A stretch of 64,000 bases of DNA from Prillingera fragicola (lineage: Eukaryota; Basidiomycota; Tremellomycetes; Trichosporonales; Trichosporonaceae), in NCBI GenBank assembly GCA_002335605.1, contig BEDY01000001.1, forward strand, positions 992,001 to 1,056,000, in the 5' to 3' direction. This document shows positions 45,945 to 56,008 of the stretch, piece by piece (the first letter of the stretch is position 1; every line of letters starts with the position of its first letter). The notes beneath the pieces were generated by a model, which searched no databases, was not told the origin of the DNA, and was given only the letters and a program-made list of their open reading frames with translations. A program made the position numbers and the translations under genes.

Positions 45945-48488
45945 CTACATACCAAGCTCAGCCAACCTCACCCTGACGGCGTTGGCGTGGGCCTCGAGAC
46001 CCTCACGCTCCGCCAGTGTCACGACAACAGGTCCCAACACACGCAGTCCCTCGGCAGTCACCTCCTGGCTAGTAATGTGCTTCTGGAACGACAGGGTGTT
46101 GACGCCCGAGAACTGGCGTGCATAGCCGTTGGTGGGCAGTGTGTGGTTGGTGCCGCTGGCGTAGTCACCGCACGACTCGGGCGAGAAGGCACCGACAAAG
46201 ACGGATCCAGCGTTCTCGACGGTCGCGACAGCACCCGGTGCGTCGGCGAGGTGGAGAATGAGGTGCTCGGGAGCGTACTCGTTCGAGAAGGCCATACCCT
46301 CCTCGAGAGTCGAGACGCGGACAATGAGCGACTTTGCGATCGCCTGGCGGGCAATGGCCACGCGGGGGAGGGCGCGGGCCTGGGCGTCGACCTCGGCCTC
46401 GATAGCGGCCAGGTCGGCGTCGGAGAGGTCAATTGCGACGAGGACGACCTGCGAGTCGACACCGTGCTCGGCCTGGCTGAGCAGATCAGACGCGACAAAC
46501 TTGGGGTTGCCGGTCGAGTCGGCAATGACGAGAACCTCGGAGGGGCCGGCCGGCATGTCGATCGAGACGAGGGCGTCCGTGTCGTTCTGAACAAGCATCT
46601 TGGCTGCGGTAACCCACTGGTTGCCGGGGCCAAAGATCTTGTCCACCTTGGGGACAGTGGCCGTACCGTACGCCAGAGCAGCGACGGCCTGGGCACCACC
46701 AGCCTTGAGAATGGTGGTGACACCAGTGAGCTGGGCAACGTAGAGCACCTCGGGCGAGATAGAACCGTCGGCGCGGGGAGGGGTGGCGAGAACAATCTCC
46801 TTGCATCCGGCAACCTGCGCGGGAACACCCAGCATGATGGCGGTCGAGGGAAGAATGGCAGTTCCACCAGGGACGTAGATACCAACACGCGAGATGGGGC
46901 GGGCGAAACGGGAGCAGACGACTCCGGGCATTGTCTCCACGCGGAGGGGAGCCGAGTCGACCTGGGCGGCATGGAAGGCCTTGACGTTCGAGTAGGCCTG
47001 ATCGATGGCTGCCTTGACGGCGGGGGGTAGCTCAGACTCACTGGGAGTGGCGAAGGGAGGAAGCTGAACGTTGGACTCGAGCTGAGCGCGGTCGAACTGA
47101 GCAGTCATGGCCTTGAGACCAGCGTCGCCCTCCTTGCGCACGCGTTCAACAATGGGCTTAACTTTGTCAATCATGGCGAGCGAGTTGAGGACGGGGCGGA
47201 GAAGAAGCTTGCCGCGCTCCTCGGAGTTGAGTCCGGCAAGAGTGGTGGTGCGCATGCGAATGGGCTCGGCATCGGACGGCGCGGCCGTAGCAGCAGCAGC
47301 AGCAGGAGTGGGAGCGGCGGCAGCAACGTTCTCCTCCCACTTGGGCTTGGCGTCACCCTTGCGACGAACAACCTTCAATGCCTTGGCGTCAAGCGCGAGC
47401 TCAATGTCCTTGAGGCTCACACCCTTGCTGACAGCACGTGCCATGGCAAAGTACAGGAGGTCGGCGGCCTCAAAAGCGACGTGCTCCTTCTCGGTGGCGT
47501 CGCAAAGCTCCTCCGCCTCCTCCATAATCTTGGCACGTAGCAGCTTCTCGTCGGTGAAGAGACGCTTGGTGTACGAGCCTTCGGGAGCGTTGGCAAGGCG
47601 CGACTTGAGAGTGTCCTCGAGGCGCGCAAGGCCGCTCCACTGGCCGAAGCAGGTGGGGGTGCCAAGGTGGCAGAAGCCGGTTCCGTGCTGGACAACCTCA
47701 AAGACAAGAGCGTCGCTGTCACAGTCGAGCGACACCGAAACCAAGTCCTGGACACTGCCACTGGTCTCGCCCTTGCGCCACAGGCCGTGTTTGCGGCTCT
47801 GGTACACACCCTTTTGCGACTTGATAGCCTCTCTTACGCTCTCAACGGACGAGTACACCATGCCGAGAGGACGCGACGAGTGGCCACTGCTGGAGACAAT
47901 GGTGGGGAAGAGACCGTCGGGGCGGTCCGAGGTAACAGGCGCGAGGAATGCGTCGGCAATCGACAGATGAGTGGAGCTAGTGGCACCATGGGTGAGGCCT
48001 GCGGTAGGAAGGACAAGGACTGTGGGGCGGCCGGCCTTGATGAGCTCGAGAGTGGCCGCAGGCGAGGGAGAGATGGGCTCAGCATAAACAACGGTGTCCT
48101 TAACACCGAGCGCCTTGGCGGTGGGAATGCTGGTGACGCCGGGAACGTACAAGCCACCAGCCTGCTCGGTGAGCTTGACAGCGTTGGAAGCAAGCTCAGT
48201 CTCGCCAATGACGACGATCAGGCGCTCACGGGGAAGCTCTCCGTTCAGCTTCTCAAGCTGGGCCTGCGAGACGACAATCGCACGTGCGCCGTCATTGAGG
48301 AGCGCGACCAGGTCGGTCTCGGGATCGGCGTGGTCTGCCTTGATAATGTACGAGGCGCTTTTGGGCAAGGTAGGGAGGACTGCTGCGGTGAGGGACGCGG
48401 GAACAAGAATGGGGGTGATAAGAGAGAGTGCGGGAAGGAGCCCGACTGCTGCTGGGTCGACCAGAGGAAGGAATGGCGGTGTGCTCAT
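45945..48488 (-). CDS. HIS4: Trifunctional histidine biosynthesis protein His4
   Basis: Intronless, 847 residues. Fungal His4 carries phosphoribosyl-AMP cyclohydrolase, phosphoribosyl-ATP pyrophosphatase and histidinol dehydrogenase, i.e. steps 2, 3 and the last two oxidations of the pathway. The order is seen here: an N-terminal module with SRKHGLWRKGETSG and LDCDSDALVFEV plus HLGTPTCFG (cyclohydrolase); KIMEEAEELCDATEKEHVAFEAADLLYFAMA (about residues 330-360, pyrophosphatase); and from about 440 the dehydrogenase with GIYVPGGTAILPSTAIM, KIFGPGNQWVTAAK, DMPAGPSEVLVIAD and SCGDYASGTNHTLPT. Quoted segments are shown only as landmarks. It is divergent from MsrA, with 234 bp between starts and no perfect TGACTCA Gcn4/Cpc1 site in between. 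Confidence 0.97.
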   Translation of the reverse strand: MSTPPFLPLVDPAAVGLLPALSLITPILVPASLTAAVLPTLPKSASYIIKADHADPETDLVALLNDGARAIVVSQAQLEKLNGELPRERLIVVIGETELASNAVKLTEQAGGLYVPGVTSIPTAKALGVKDTVVYAEPISPSPAATLELIKAGRPTVLVLPTAGLTHGATSSTHLSIADAFLAPVTSDRPDGLFPTIVSSSGHSSRPLGMVYSSVESVREAIKSQKGVYQSRKHGLWRKGETSGSVQDLVSVSLDCDSDALVFEVVQHGTGFCHLGTPTCFGQWSGLARLEDTLKSRLANAPEGSYTKRLFTDEKLLRAKIMEEAEELCDATEKEHVAFEAADLLYFAMARAVSKGVSLKDIELALDAKALKVVRRKGDAKPKWEENVAAAAPTPAAAAATAAPSDAEPIRMRTTTLAGLNSEERGKLLLRPVLNSLAMIDKVKPIVERVRKEGDAGLKAMTAQFDRAQLESNVQLPPFATPSESELPPAVKAAIDQAYSNVKAFHAAQVDSAPLRVETMPGVVCSRFARPISRVGIYVPGGTAILPSTAIMLGVPAQVAGCKEIVLATPPRADGSISPEVLYVAQLTGVTTILKAGGAQAVAALAYGTATVPKVDKIFGPGNQWVTAAKMLVQNDTDALVSIDMPAGPSEVLVIADSTGNPKFVASDLLSQAEHGVDSQVVLVAIDLSDADLAAIEAEVDAQARALPRVAIARQAIAKSLIVRVSTLEEGMAFSNEYAPEHLILHLADAPGAVATVENAGSVFVGAFSPESCGDYASGTNHTLPTNGYARQFSGVNTLSFQKHITSQEVTAEGLRVLGPVVVTLAEREGLEAHANAVRVRLAELGM

Positions 48489-48722
48489 GGTGAATGTGGT
48501 TGATGTCGATTAGTAGTGGCTGGCTCAGATCATCTTATTTTCTGGACGTCGCTACGGCCCGACTCGGAATCCGTCAGGTGGAGGACGGAATCAAATTTAT
48601 CACTTGTTCCCACGTCAGCAAGGCACCTCCACTTCAACCTGGCACTGATTACGCCATCGTCGCAGCGCAAGAAGTGCATATATCCATAGACTCCCCTCGA
48701 CTCGTGTCGTCGTTCGCCCCAT
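48489..48722. promoter_or_regulatory. HIS4-MsrA bidirectional promoter
   Basis: Only 234 bp separate two divergent starts. A TATA-like gcatatatcc at 48676-48685 faces the MsrA gene, 45 bp ahead of its first ATG. No Gcn4-type palindrome is seen, so amino-acid control is not supported by sequence. Confidence 0.4.
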
Positions 48723-50044
48723 ATGAACATTTTCCGATCCTTCTGGTCTTCATCTCTCAAACACACAATGCCCAAAGGACCCCAGCCTCCCCCCGCGCCT
48801 ACACTCCCCGCCGCCATCAAGAGCGCGCAGGAGGCAAACCTCGGAGACGGAAGTGCGTCTGCTCATTATGAATCGTCAACAGGCGCTGACACACGCAGTC
48901 GAGGAGGCCACGTTTGCCTCAGGATGCTTTGTGCGTATGCTGGAGGCGGCTGATAGAGAGTTCAAGCTCACACCACACAGTGGGGAACGGAGCACCTTTT
49001 CTCAAAGTACTATAGCCATCTTCCCAAGTTCACTGCGACCGTTGGCTACACTGGCGGCCCCGAGAAGTCTAATGACCCTTGTAAGTCGGGCCGGTGGACA
49101 CCCAGGTTTGGTCATGGCACTGTCTTGCGGCGTGATGGGTTCGGGGAGGTGACGGCTTGGCAAGAGTGACCGCGCTTGAGTCTCGCTCTACACCTCGCTT
49201 GCCCCCTTTAACTCTCACACTCGCGCCTCTCGAGGCGTACCGAACAACCCTTCCAAGCGACTCTGGCCTTTGACGCGATGATATCCCCCATTATTTCCCT
49301 CATGCTCACACTCCAGCGTACCGTGAAGTGTGCTCTGGCACCACAGGTCATGCCGAGGCCGTCCGCCTGACCTACCAGACCGGCAGTGTCGGTTATGGCG
49401 AACTGGTTGAGTTCTTCTACCGCACCCACGACCCCACGACCATGAATTCGCAGGGCCCTGACCGCGGTACTCGTAAGTGATACCTGGAGCTGGGTGTGGG
49501 CTGGGCTGACTGCCATCTTTCAGAGTACCGTTCGGCCATCTTCTACCACACGCCCGAGCAGGAGGCTATTGCCAAGGAGGTGACTGCCGAGGTGCAGGAC
49601 AAGTAGTGAGTAACCTGAGCGTGGCGCAAAGAACAGGTTGGACGACGTTGAGCATCGGTGCGAGTAGATGGCATGGTGGCGTCAACCAGGGCAACTGGAC
49701 CTGAACCGGATCAGAGTTTTTGGCCGGATCCGTGCCTGAGCTCTGAAATCGTAAACCATCGAAGTTGCTGTCAAAGTGGACAGTTGGGGAGGGGACGAGA
49801 CAATGCCATGAGGAACAACAAGCTGACAAACTGCGCAGCCTGAAGGGCAGGCCCATCGCTACTGAGATTACTTCAGCCGGAAAGTGGTGGAACGCAGAGG
49901 ACTACCACCAGCAGTACCGTGAGTGGAGGGGATCATCGGAGATGGGCGCTAGCTTCTTTTTTTTGGTTTTTGCCACTGACTCTTTTCCCAGTTGACAACA
50001 ACCCCGGTGGATACGAGTGTCCTACACACCGCATGTACTGGTAA
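48723..50044 (+). CDS. MXR1: Peptide-methionine (S)-S-oxide reductase MsrA
   Basis: Repairs oxidised methionine in proteins with thioredoxin as reductant. Seven exons (48723-48852, 48899-48930, 48981-49080, 49317-49472, 49524-49605, 49839-49918, 49992-50044). The catalytic motif GCFWGTEH is split between exons 2 and 3; VGYTGG, YREVCSGTTGHAEAV and YHTPEQ follow, and a C-terminal Cys in YECPTHRMYW could resolve the disulfide. Two in-frame starts exist: ATG at 48723 gives 210 residues with a short Arg/Ser/aromatic N-terminal extension, while ATG at 48768 gives 195. The first could be a mitochondrial presequence, allowing dual targeting. Introns 3 and 5 are about 235 nt, whereas the others are around 50. 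The family identity is certain; the start choice is not. Confidence 0.93.
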
Positions 50045-50541
50045 ACGATGGCCAACGGTGCCGCTCAGAGGATCATGATGCTCCTTATCTGTGTTTCTAG
50101 GTGTGACGATAGAAGGAGAATGTAATACCGGTCTCAGCAACAGCAGCGTTTAGCTCTCGAGTGGAAATTGACTACGAGGAGATGAAACGTTTTGTAGTCA
50201 ATGTGGGCAATTGACCTCGGCGATTTGACCCCCATCCCTCGGCTCTTACCATCTCCACCCACATTACGGACAGAGCTCGCAAGCTCATGCAGATATCCAC
50301 ATAGCTCTATGCATCCCCAAGTGACAGTTCGCCGTGGCCGGTGTCAATGCCGAAGCAAACGGACATGCATACAGCCTTCCCTGGGTTGCGGCGAGACGGC
50401 CGATGACTTCGAGACCTTTGCCGCACGTGGTTCACAGCCGGGGCACCTGGCTTCCCCACCCCTTGTCCTTTGCCGGCAAATTCTTCCCTCCTTTCTTGTC
50501 TCTTGTCTCTCCATCCCATCTAACCCACATCAAGTTAATCC
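50045..50541. other. Intergenic, promoter of the F-box/LRR-like gene
   Basis: Same-strand spacer of about 500 bp; pyrimidine-rich near its end. Nothing else recognised. Confidence 0.5.
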
Positions 50542-53526
50542 ATGAACACCACGGCCAACCAGGCCGCCCCCCACGCCCACCAGCCCCCCCAAGCCACCCC
50601 TGTTGAGGGGGTGGCGGAAGAACAACAATCGCATCTCCCCCGTCTAGACCAGTTGCCGCTCGAGGTCTTGAGCCTCGTAGCTTCCCTCATCCCGCCTCCT
50701 TTCTACCCGCCGCCGCCGCCCGATGAGCCCAGCTCCAAGCCCGCGGCGCACGTCGTCGAGCGTCTCGACCCAACGCCGCCTCCCGAGCAGACAAACCATC
50801 AGGCGGTGAGCGCCATGACCAAGACGTGCTCCCATGTGCTCGAAGCTGCGCGCCCATGGCTGTGGGAGAATGTCGATGTCCGCTCAGGCCGCGGCTGGCT
50901 CGCCGTCGTTGACGCTCTTACTGAAGAGGTCGTCGATGTCAACGAGGACGAGGAAGAGGCCTATGCTACTGGCAAAAACGCACACACACACTCTCCTTTC
51001 GAGATGAGCTTTGCCGCCCACCAAACCAACAACGCCGGCCCGTCAGGCAGTGGCGCCTTCCGCTCTTCGAGCCACGGCCCTATGCACGTCGTCGTGTCGC
51101 AGTCAGCACTCAGCTCCGGCGAAACCACGCCGAGCACTGCGCCGACGCCCCCCGCCCCTGGCCAACCCTCCACGCTCGCACCTGCTGCACCTGTGTACCC
51201 AGCAGGCCTCGGCAACGCTTTTCCAGGAACCGCTGCCAATGTCCCAGTGCCCGTGCAGGTGAGTGTGCCAGTGGGCACAGGCGGTGCGCCGCGCAGCATA
51301 ATGTCGCACACGCGCTCTGTCACGATAGACACGAGCGCCGCGCAAGCTTATCTGCGTGAGGAGAGCCCTCGCAGCGCCGGTGGTGCGCTGTTCTCCCCTC
51401 CTCAGCCACGCCGCCTGAGCATGCTTCTCACGCCTCCGGGCAGCCGGCAGACGTCCCCCGTCAACGCGCGCCTGCGAGGCCGCTCGCGCTCCCCGCGCCG
51501 CAACGTTGCCTTTGACACCGAGGGCATCACAGCCGTCCTCCAGCGCTCCATGTCCATCTCGCACCCTGGCGGTGGCGGCTACCGTCCGTTGCAGCGCCAG
51601 AGCTCGCTCAGCCACTCGCGCGTCTGGGAGCACACCGACTCTGAGGAGGAAATGAACGAGGAGTCGCGCGAGTCGCTCAGTGCAGCGATGCGCACTCCCC
51701 CTAAGCGCGATTCACTCGAGCTACCCCCCGAGGAGGACCCGGACGCCGCTATCAACGTCAACCCCGAACTCCTGCCACCACCGGGACCCTACATTCGCCA
51801 CCTGAGTTTTACAAACTTTAGGACCATTGGCTCCCGCCGCTCCCAGGCTGAAGCTGTCAACGGGCGTTTCGTGACCGCTGGTCGCTTCGAGGGTGTGTTG
51901 AAGAACGCGCCCAACTTGCGATCGCTCTGTATGACCGAGTACGTCGACTCGGCTCTCTCCTATCCTGTTGTCGAGGAAATCTTCTTCCGCGGATACGACC
52001 GTCCACGCATTACCCGTCGCCGAGCCAACTCTAGCCCCAACGGGCAGCGCCGCAGTGGGAGCGGCAGTCAGAGTGTCGCTCCTCCAGAGCCCGAGCCGGG
52101 ACAGAGCACTATGGACGACCAGATCGACCCCCCGCGTCCCGTCTACGTGCCGTACGAGGACGAGACGGAGGAACAGAAGTGGGCACGCCGTGACCTGTTC
52201 ACACCACTTGAGGCGATCGATCTCACCGGTTGCGTGTCGCGCAGCTTTACGCAGGCCGCAAACCAGTTTGGTGAAAACTGGCTCGGACTCGGTGTCCCCG
52301 ACGACAGCGAGAGCGATGCACCACATGAACGCGGACGTGGGCGCATGCGCCGGAGGCTCGCGGAGACGGACGAAGACGAGGATGACGACAATGAAGCCCA
52401 GGGGGAGGAGCGTCACCGGCGGCGGTTCATGTTCCACCAGCTGCGTCGTCTGTCGCTGCGTGCTTGCACGGCGCTGTCGCCAGAGTTCATACAGGGCCTG
52501 ACGTTGGCGATTCCCAACCTCACGCATCTTGACTTGTCGGCCACGCGCGTGACGAACTCGCTTTTGCAGGCTCTTACGCACGCTTCCGCCCGCGGTATGC
52601 GCCTCCAGTCTCTATCGTTCGCCCGTTGCCCCAAGCTTGACCCAGGAGCTGTCGTCGACTTTCTCCTTGAGTCGCCAGCCGCGCGTGATATCATCGAACT
52701 CAACCTGTACGTCAACCCGACGCAGGGTAATGCAATGGAGAGCGACGACCTCTGGCGCCTCATGCGGGCGCCGTGCATCAAGTCGGGCATGATGCGCTAC
52801 CTCGACCTGTCATCCGCTGGCCTCACTGCCGCGCATCTGGAGGAATTCCCAGCCCAACGGAGCCTTGTCTCTCTTGGCCTGAGCCACATTCCCGACCTGT
52901 CGCTCAAGGACGTCGCCAACTTCCTGCAGAACCTTGCGCCAGGTGTTGAGATCCTCACGCTCACGGGCTCGTCTATCAACGACCTCCGTCCAGACTGGTC
53001 GACCCTCCAGATCATGCTCACCCTGCATGCGCTCCTCATCAACCCCCTCACAACGATGCCGTTCAGTATCGGCAGCTTTGACTTCTCGGGCGCCAAGCGC
53101 AAGGCCGACTTATCTGCTGGACCGACGCGTCTCCGTGTTGTCGAGCTCTCGAGCGCCATCCGCCGCGCCATCGACGCGTCCCAGGGGTCTGGGCGCACCG
53201 AGTGGCAGGTTGTGAAGTCCAAGGGCGGACGCGGTTGGTACGTGGACGTGTCTGCCGGCTGGATCCCGGCACGCGATGTGGATGACTGGGGACACGTCGA
53301 ACACCCAGTAGAGGTCGGCGAGGGCACGGCTGCCATGGCTTTCGTCCGTCACTTGCCTGCCACGCATCCCCGCAGGGTGTACGTGACCCGGCTTGCCGAG
53401 CAGAACGGCCGCGTGAGATCTGATGTCGGGTGGCACTCACGCAAGATGGAGGTCGTCCAGGGTGACGGCATGCTTGGGCGTGAAGAGGGAATGGGTGGCG
53501 TCGGTGCGTTCGCAAGCGCCGAGTAA
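50542..53526 (+). CDS. F-box/leucine-rich-repeat-like protein
   Basis: Intronless, 994 residues. Near the N-terminus a segment of F-box style (LDQLPLEVLSLVASLIPP, about residues 35-52, with TCSHVLEAARPWLWENVDVRS later) would recruit Skp1 in an SCF ubiquitin ligase. A long Ser/Pro/Arg-rich linker follows (about 140-400). The C-terminal half has irregular leucine-rich repeats (LRRLSLRACTALSPEFIQGL, LTHLDLSATRVTNSLLQAL, MRYLDLSSAGLT, LVSLGLSHIPDLSLKDV), the expected substrate-binding part. An acidic loop (DEDEDDDNEAQGEE) precedes the repeats. The start ATG has a good upstream leader and no upstream in-frame ATG. The role as an SCF adaptor is inferred; the target is unknown. Confidence 0.78.
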   Translation: MNTTANQAAPHAHQPPQATPVEGVAEEQQSHLPRLDQLPLEVLSLVASLIPPPFYPPPPPDEPSSKPAAHVVERLDPTPPPEQTNHQAVSAMTKTCSHVLEAARPWLWENVDVRSGRGWLAVVDALTEEVVDVNEDEEEAYATGKNAHTHSPFEMSFAAHQTNNAGPSGSGAFRSSSHGPMHVVVSQSALSSGETTPSTAPTPPAPGQPSTLAPAAPVYPAGLGNAFPGTAANVPVPVQVSVPVGTGGAPRSIMSHTRSVTIDTSAAQAYLREESPRSAGGALFSPPQPRRLSMLLTPPGSRQTSPVNARLRGRSRSPRRNVAFDTEGITAVLQRSMSISHPGGGGYRPLQRQSSLSHSRVWEHTDSEEEMNEESRESLSAAMRTPPKRDSLELPPEEDPDAAINVNPELLPPPGPYIRHLSFTNFRTIGSRRSQAEAVNGRFVTAGRFEGVLKNAPNLRSLCMTEYVDSALSYPVVEEIFFRGYDRPRITRRRANSSPNGQRRSGSGSQSVAPPEPEPGQSTMDDQIDPPRPVYVPYEDETEEQKWARRDLFTPLEAIDLTGCVSRSFTQAANQFGENWLGLGVPDDSESDAPHERGRGRMRRRLAETDEDEDDDNEAQGEERHRRRFMFHQLRRLSLRACTALSPEFIQGLTLAIPNLTHLDLSATRVTNSLLQALTHASARGMRLQSLSFARCPKLDPGAVVDFLLESPAARDIIELNLYVNPTQGNAMESDDLWRLMRAPCIKSGMMRYLDLSSAGLTAAHLEEFPAQRSLVSLGLSHIPDLSLKDVANFLQNLAPGVEILTLTGSSINDLRPDWSTLQIMLTLHALLINPLTTMPFSIGSFDFSGAKRKADLSAGPTRLRVVELSSAIRRAIDASQGSGRTEWQVVKSKGGRGWYVDVSAGWIPARDVDDWGHVEHPVEVGEGTAAMAFVRHLPATHPRRVYVTRLAEQNGRVRSDVGWHSRKMEVVQGDGMLGREEGMGGVGAFASAE

Positions 53527-53999
53527 TGGAGCAGCAAAAGCGCTGCGTACGGATCTAGACCAGAACAACTACGGAGCTCCGGAATGGCTCCCCGTGTAAC
53601 ACTACAGTACAAAGGATACCGCGCACTGCCCGCGACGGCTTGGCGTAGGAGTATCAAGTTGGATTGGACCAGAATTAGTTATTGAAAGAGAACGTATACA
53701 GCTAGTGTGTAAGATTGTGGCTTAGACATGTATCTGTGACGGCGTGCGTCAGTGCAGTGCAAAGTGGTGAGGGTGCAGATCTCGCCAGAATAATATATCG
53801 ATGCCACCGCAGTGTGGAGGCCAAAAGTGGAGGGCAATAAATGGTCAACACGACCCTTGACCACTACGCTCTTCTTCCGTATCTTATCGATCTTATCCAA
53901 TCACCATAAATAACAATACAGGTCTTGCGCAAGCATTTTGTAGTTTCTCGCCTCTCTTTTCTCTGATACTTCGGAACGACAGGTAGACGCACAGTCACA
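53527..53999. other. Intergenic, promoter of RAI1
   Basis: Same-strand spacer of 473 bp with AT-rich stretches near 53790-53940. Nothing else recognised. Confidence 0.5.
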
Positions 54000-55464
54000 A
54001 TGTCGCTGGTAGACTCCCTCGACCTCCCACCACCCCCGGACTCGCTGCCGCCTCCTCCCCCACTGCGCCTCCCGACCTTGGTATCCACCTATTCGCACCT
54101 CCCGGACCGATCAATCAGTCATGATGACGCAAGCATGGCGTACTATCGTCGCGGAGGTGCCCCGATCGACGCTGACCTGCGCTACGGGCTGGAACGCAGG
54201 ATCGAGAGGGACGACGCCGTCGAAGAGCATTTGGATGGATTGTGTGAGAGCTTGCGGGCTGGAGGGGAGCGGCCTGGTGGGGTAGTTACGTGGCGTGGAA
54301 TGATGACCAGGTAAGTGCCTGTTTGCTGTTGCTTGAAGCACTGGTGTGGGTGACTGGGACGGAGGAGAAAGGGGAGGAAACGAGGTCTACCATTTGGCTG
54401 ACGCGCAGGATCATGACGGCTCCGTACGAGGACCGCGAAGGTTGGGAGATGAATGCAATTGCGCTCAATGGGAGCGTCTACCTTGAACTGGATGATCCTG
54501 CAGAGGCCAGGCTGGAGCGGTAAGTTTACGAAGCATTCAAAGCAGGCCACAATGCTTGCCAAGGATGTGCCGGTCATGGCTTGCTGACATTCAAGCGCCA
54601 AGCAGCAGTCACGCTGGGCCGAACAGAGCTACATGGGCTACGCCTACGAGGCCTACTCGACCACAACGGGTGAGGAGCCACCTCACAATGCACCAGAGGG
54701 CTGGTCCGGGGATGTCAACACCAACGTCCAGTGGTGTTGGTGAGTTTACGCGTGCCATTCTGAACACATGCTGACTGGCCAGCGTGGTCCGGACCGCTAT
54801 CGGCGACGTGCCAATGTGTATTGGTGGCGAAGTGGACTGTGTTCAAGGTAAGCAACACCTCCCTAGTCTGGCTGACAACCAGCCCCTGTGGGCGCAGAAA
54901 ACCCCGGTCTCGAAGCCTATGTCGAACTCAAGACCAACAAGGTCATTGACAGTGATCGTGCCGATGCCGTGTTCCACAAGAAGCTGCTCAAGCACTGGGC
55001 ACAGAGCTACTTGTTAGGTGTGCCTGTGAGTAGTGACTGTCCGCCGCATCTGTTCCGAGCCCTGCAAGACTCGGAGGGATTGATTCTTCGTCGCTGACGT
55101 CCAGACTGTGGAAGTTGGCTTTCGTGACGACTCCATCCTCGTCTCGCAGCACACGTTCACCACCTCCACGATCCCAGACATTGTAGCGTCAACACCTCGA
55201 CCGGCCTGGCACCCCTCGCCATGCCTGCATTTCCTTCACGCAACCCTGTCAATGCTCACCAGCCAAGTGCTGCTTGCCGACCCTCGTCCGCCAGGCGAGG
55301 CTCCGCTCGACCCTGCAGAGCTCCCAGATGCCGTGCTATGGAAGTTGCGATTCACTCCCCGTCGCGGCATTGAGCTGTTCCATGTCGGGTCTGTCCCAAA
55401 CGTGAACGCGCGATGGGGAGGGATTTTGCCCATTGACTATGTGCGATGGCGGCTATGCGAGTGA
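54000..55464 (+). CDS. RAI1: RAI1/DXO decapping nuclease
   Basis: Removes incomplete or NAD caps and pyrophosphate from RNA 5' ends and stabilises the 5'-3' exonuclease Rat1 in the nucleus. Six exons (54000-54310, 54409-54519, 54596-54739, 54783-54847, 54883-55025, 55105-55464) give 377 residues, the usual family size. Catalytic motifs are intact: [23 protein letters not shown], the metal-binding ExD in GGEVDCV (Glu205, Asp207), and ExK in YVELKTNK (Glu225, Lys227), followed by [10 protein letters not shown] and [10 protein letters not shown]. The N-terminus is Pro-rich. Splice sites are consensus; in the third exon the apparent GGTGAGGAG donor is not used because reading through keeps [12 protein letters not shown]. 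Confidence 0.94.
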
Positions 55465-56008
55465 CATTGCGGAGCGCCAACGCCAGCAGTGAATACGGCA
55501 TATAGCTAGACTGGAATCAGCTCAGCGGCTCACATCGCTCACTCCTTGCGTGCGGCTGGCCGCTGTAGGCAATGGTCAACTTGGAAAAGCCATGTCTCTT
55601 GGATCTTCTGACTGCGGTCGCGTGTGGGCAGTATGGGTGCGTCAGCCGTTTCCAATTTCCGTGGAAGCACGGCGGCCACCTCCGATTAAGGACCGGACCT
55701 GTGGGAGTTGGTTCCTCGGATCTAGTCCCCGGTGACATGTGGATGCATCAGCAATAATAAAAGTGCAGCACACAACTCGGCTAGATATTTCTGGTTGGCG
55801 GTTGCTGTCAGTTGCTCTCATTGTTTCTCTTTCTGCATCCTCACTCGCTCACTCGCTTGTGCTATCTGTGCATTATCGACTCGACTTGCAGCTCTTCGAC
55901 GAGTTTTGCCCGTTGCACCCTTAGTCTTATCGCCCGGCGATCCCCGGCCGGCCCATCTTTTTCAACGCCCACCACGTCACTGCTCTTTCTTTCATCCACT
56001 CCACCACA
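55465..56008. other. Intergenic, promoter of the Aro8-type gene
   Basis: Same-strand spacer of 544 bp; CT-rich before the start at 56009. Nothing else recognised. Confidence 0.5.

Noticed and set aside
45987..47030. 347-codon open frame antisense to HIS4
   Set aside because: Same codon-bias artefact over the histidinol dehydrogenase part; the sense strand is unmistakable.
48489..48722. Gcn4/Cpc1-type control site for HIS4
   Set aside because: Only partial GACTC matches; no TGACTC or TGACTCA was found in the 234-bp promoter.
49081..49316. snoRNA inside the long MsrA intron
   Set aside because: A gcgatgata stretch resembles box C, but no box D at suitable distance and no terminal stem were found.
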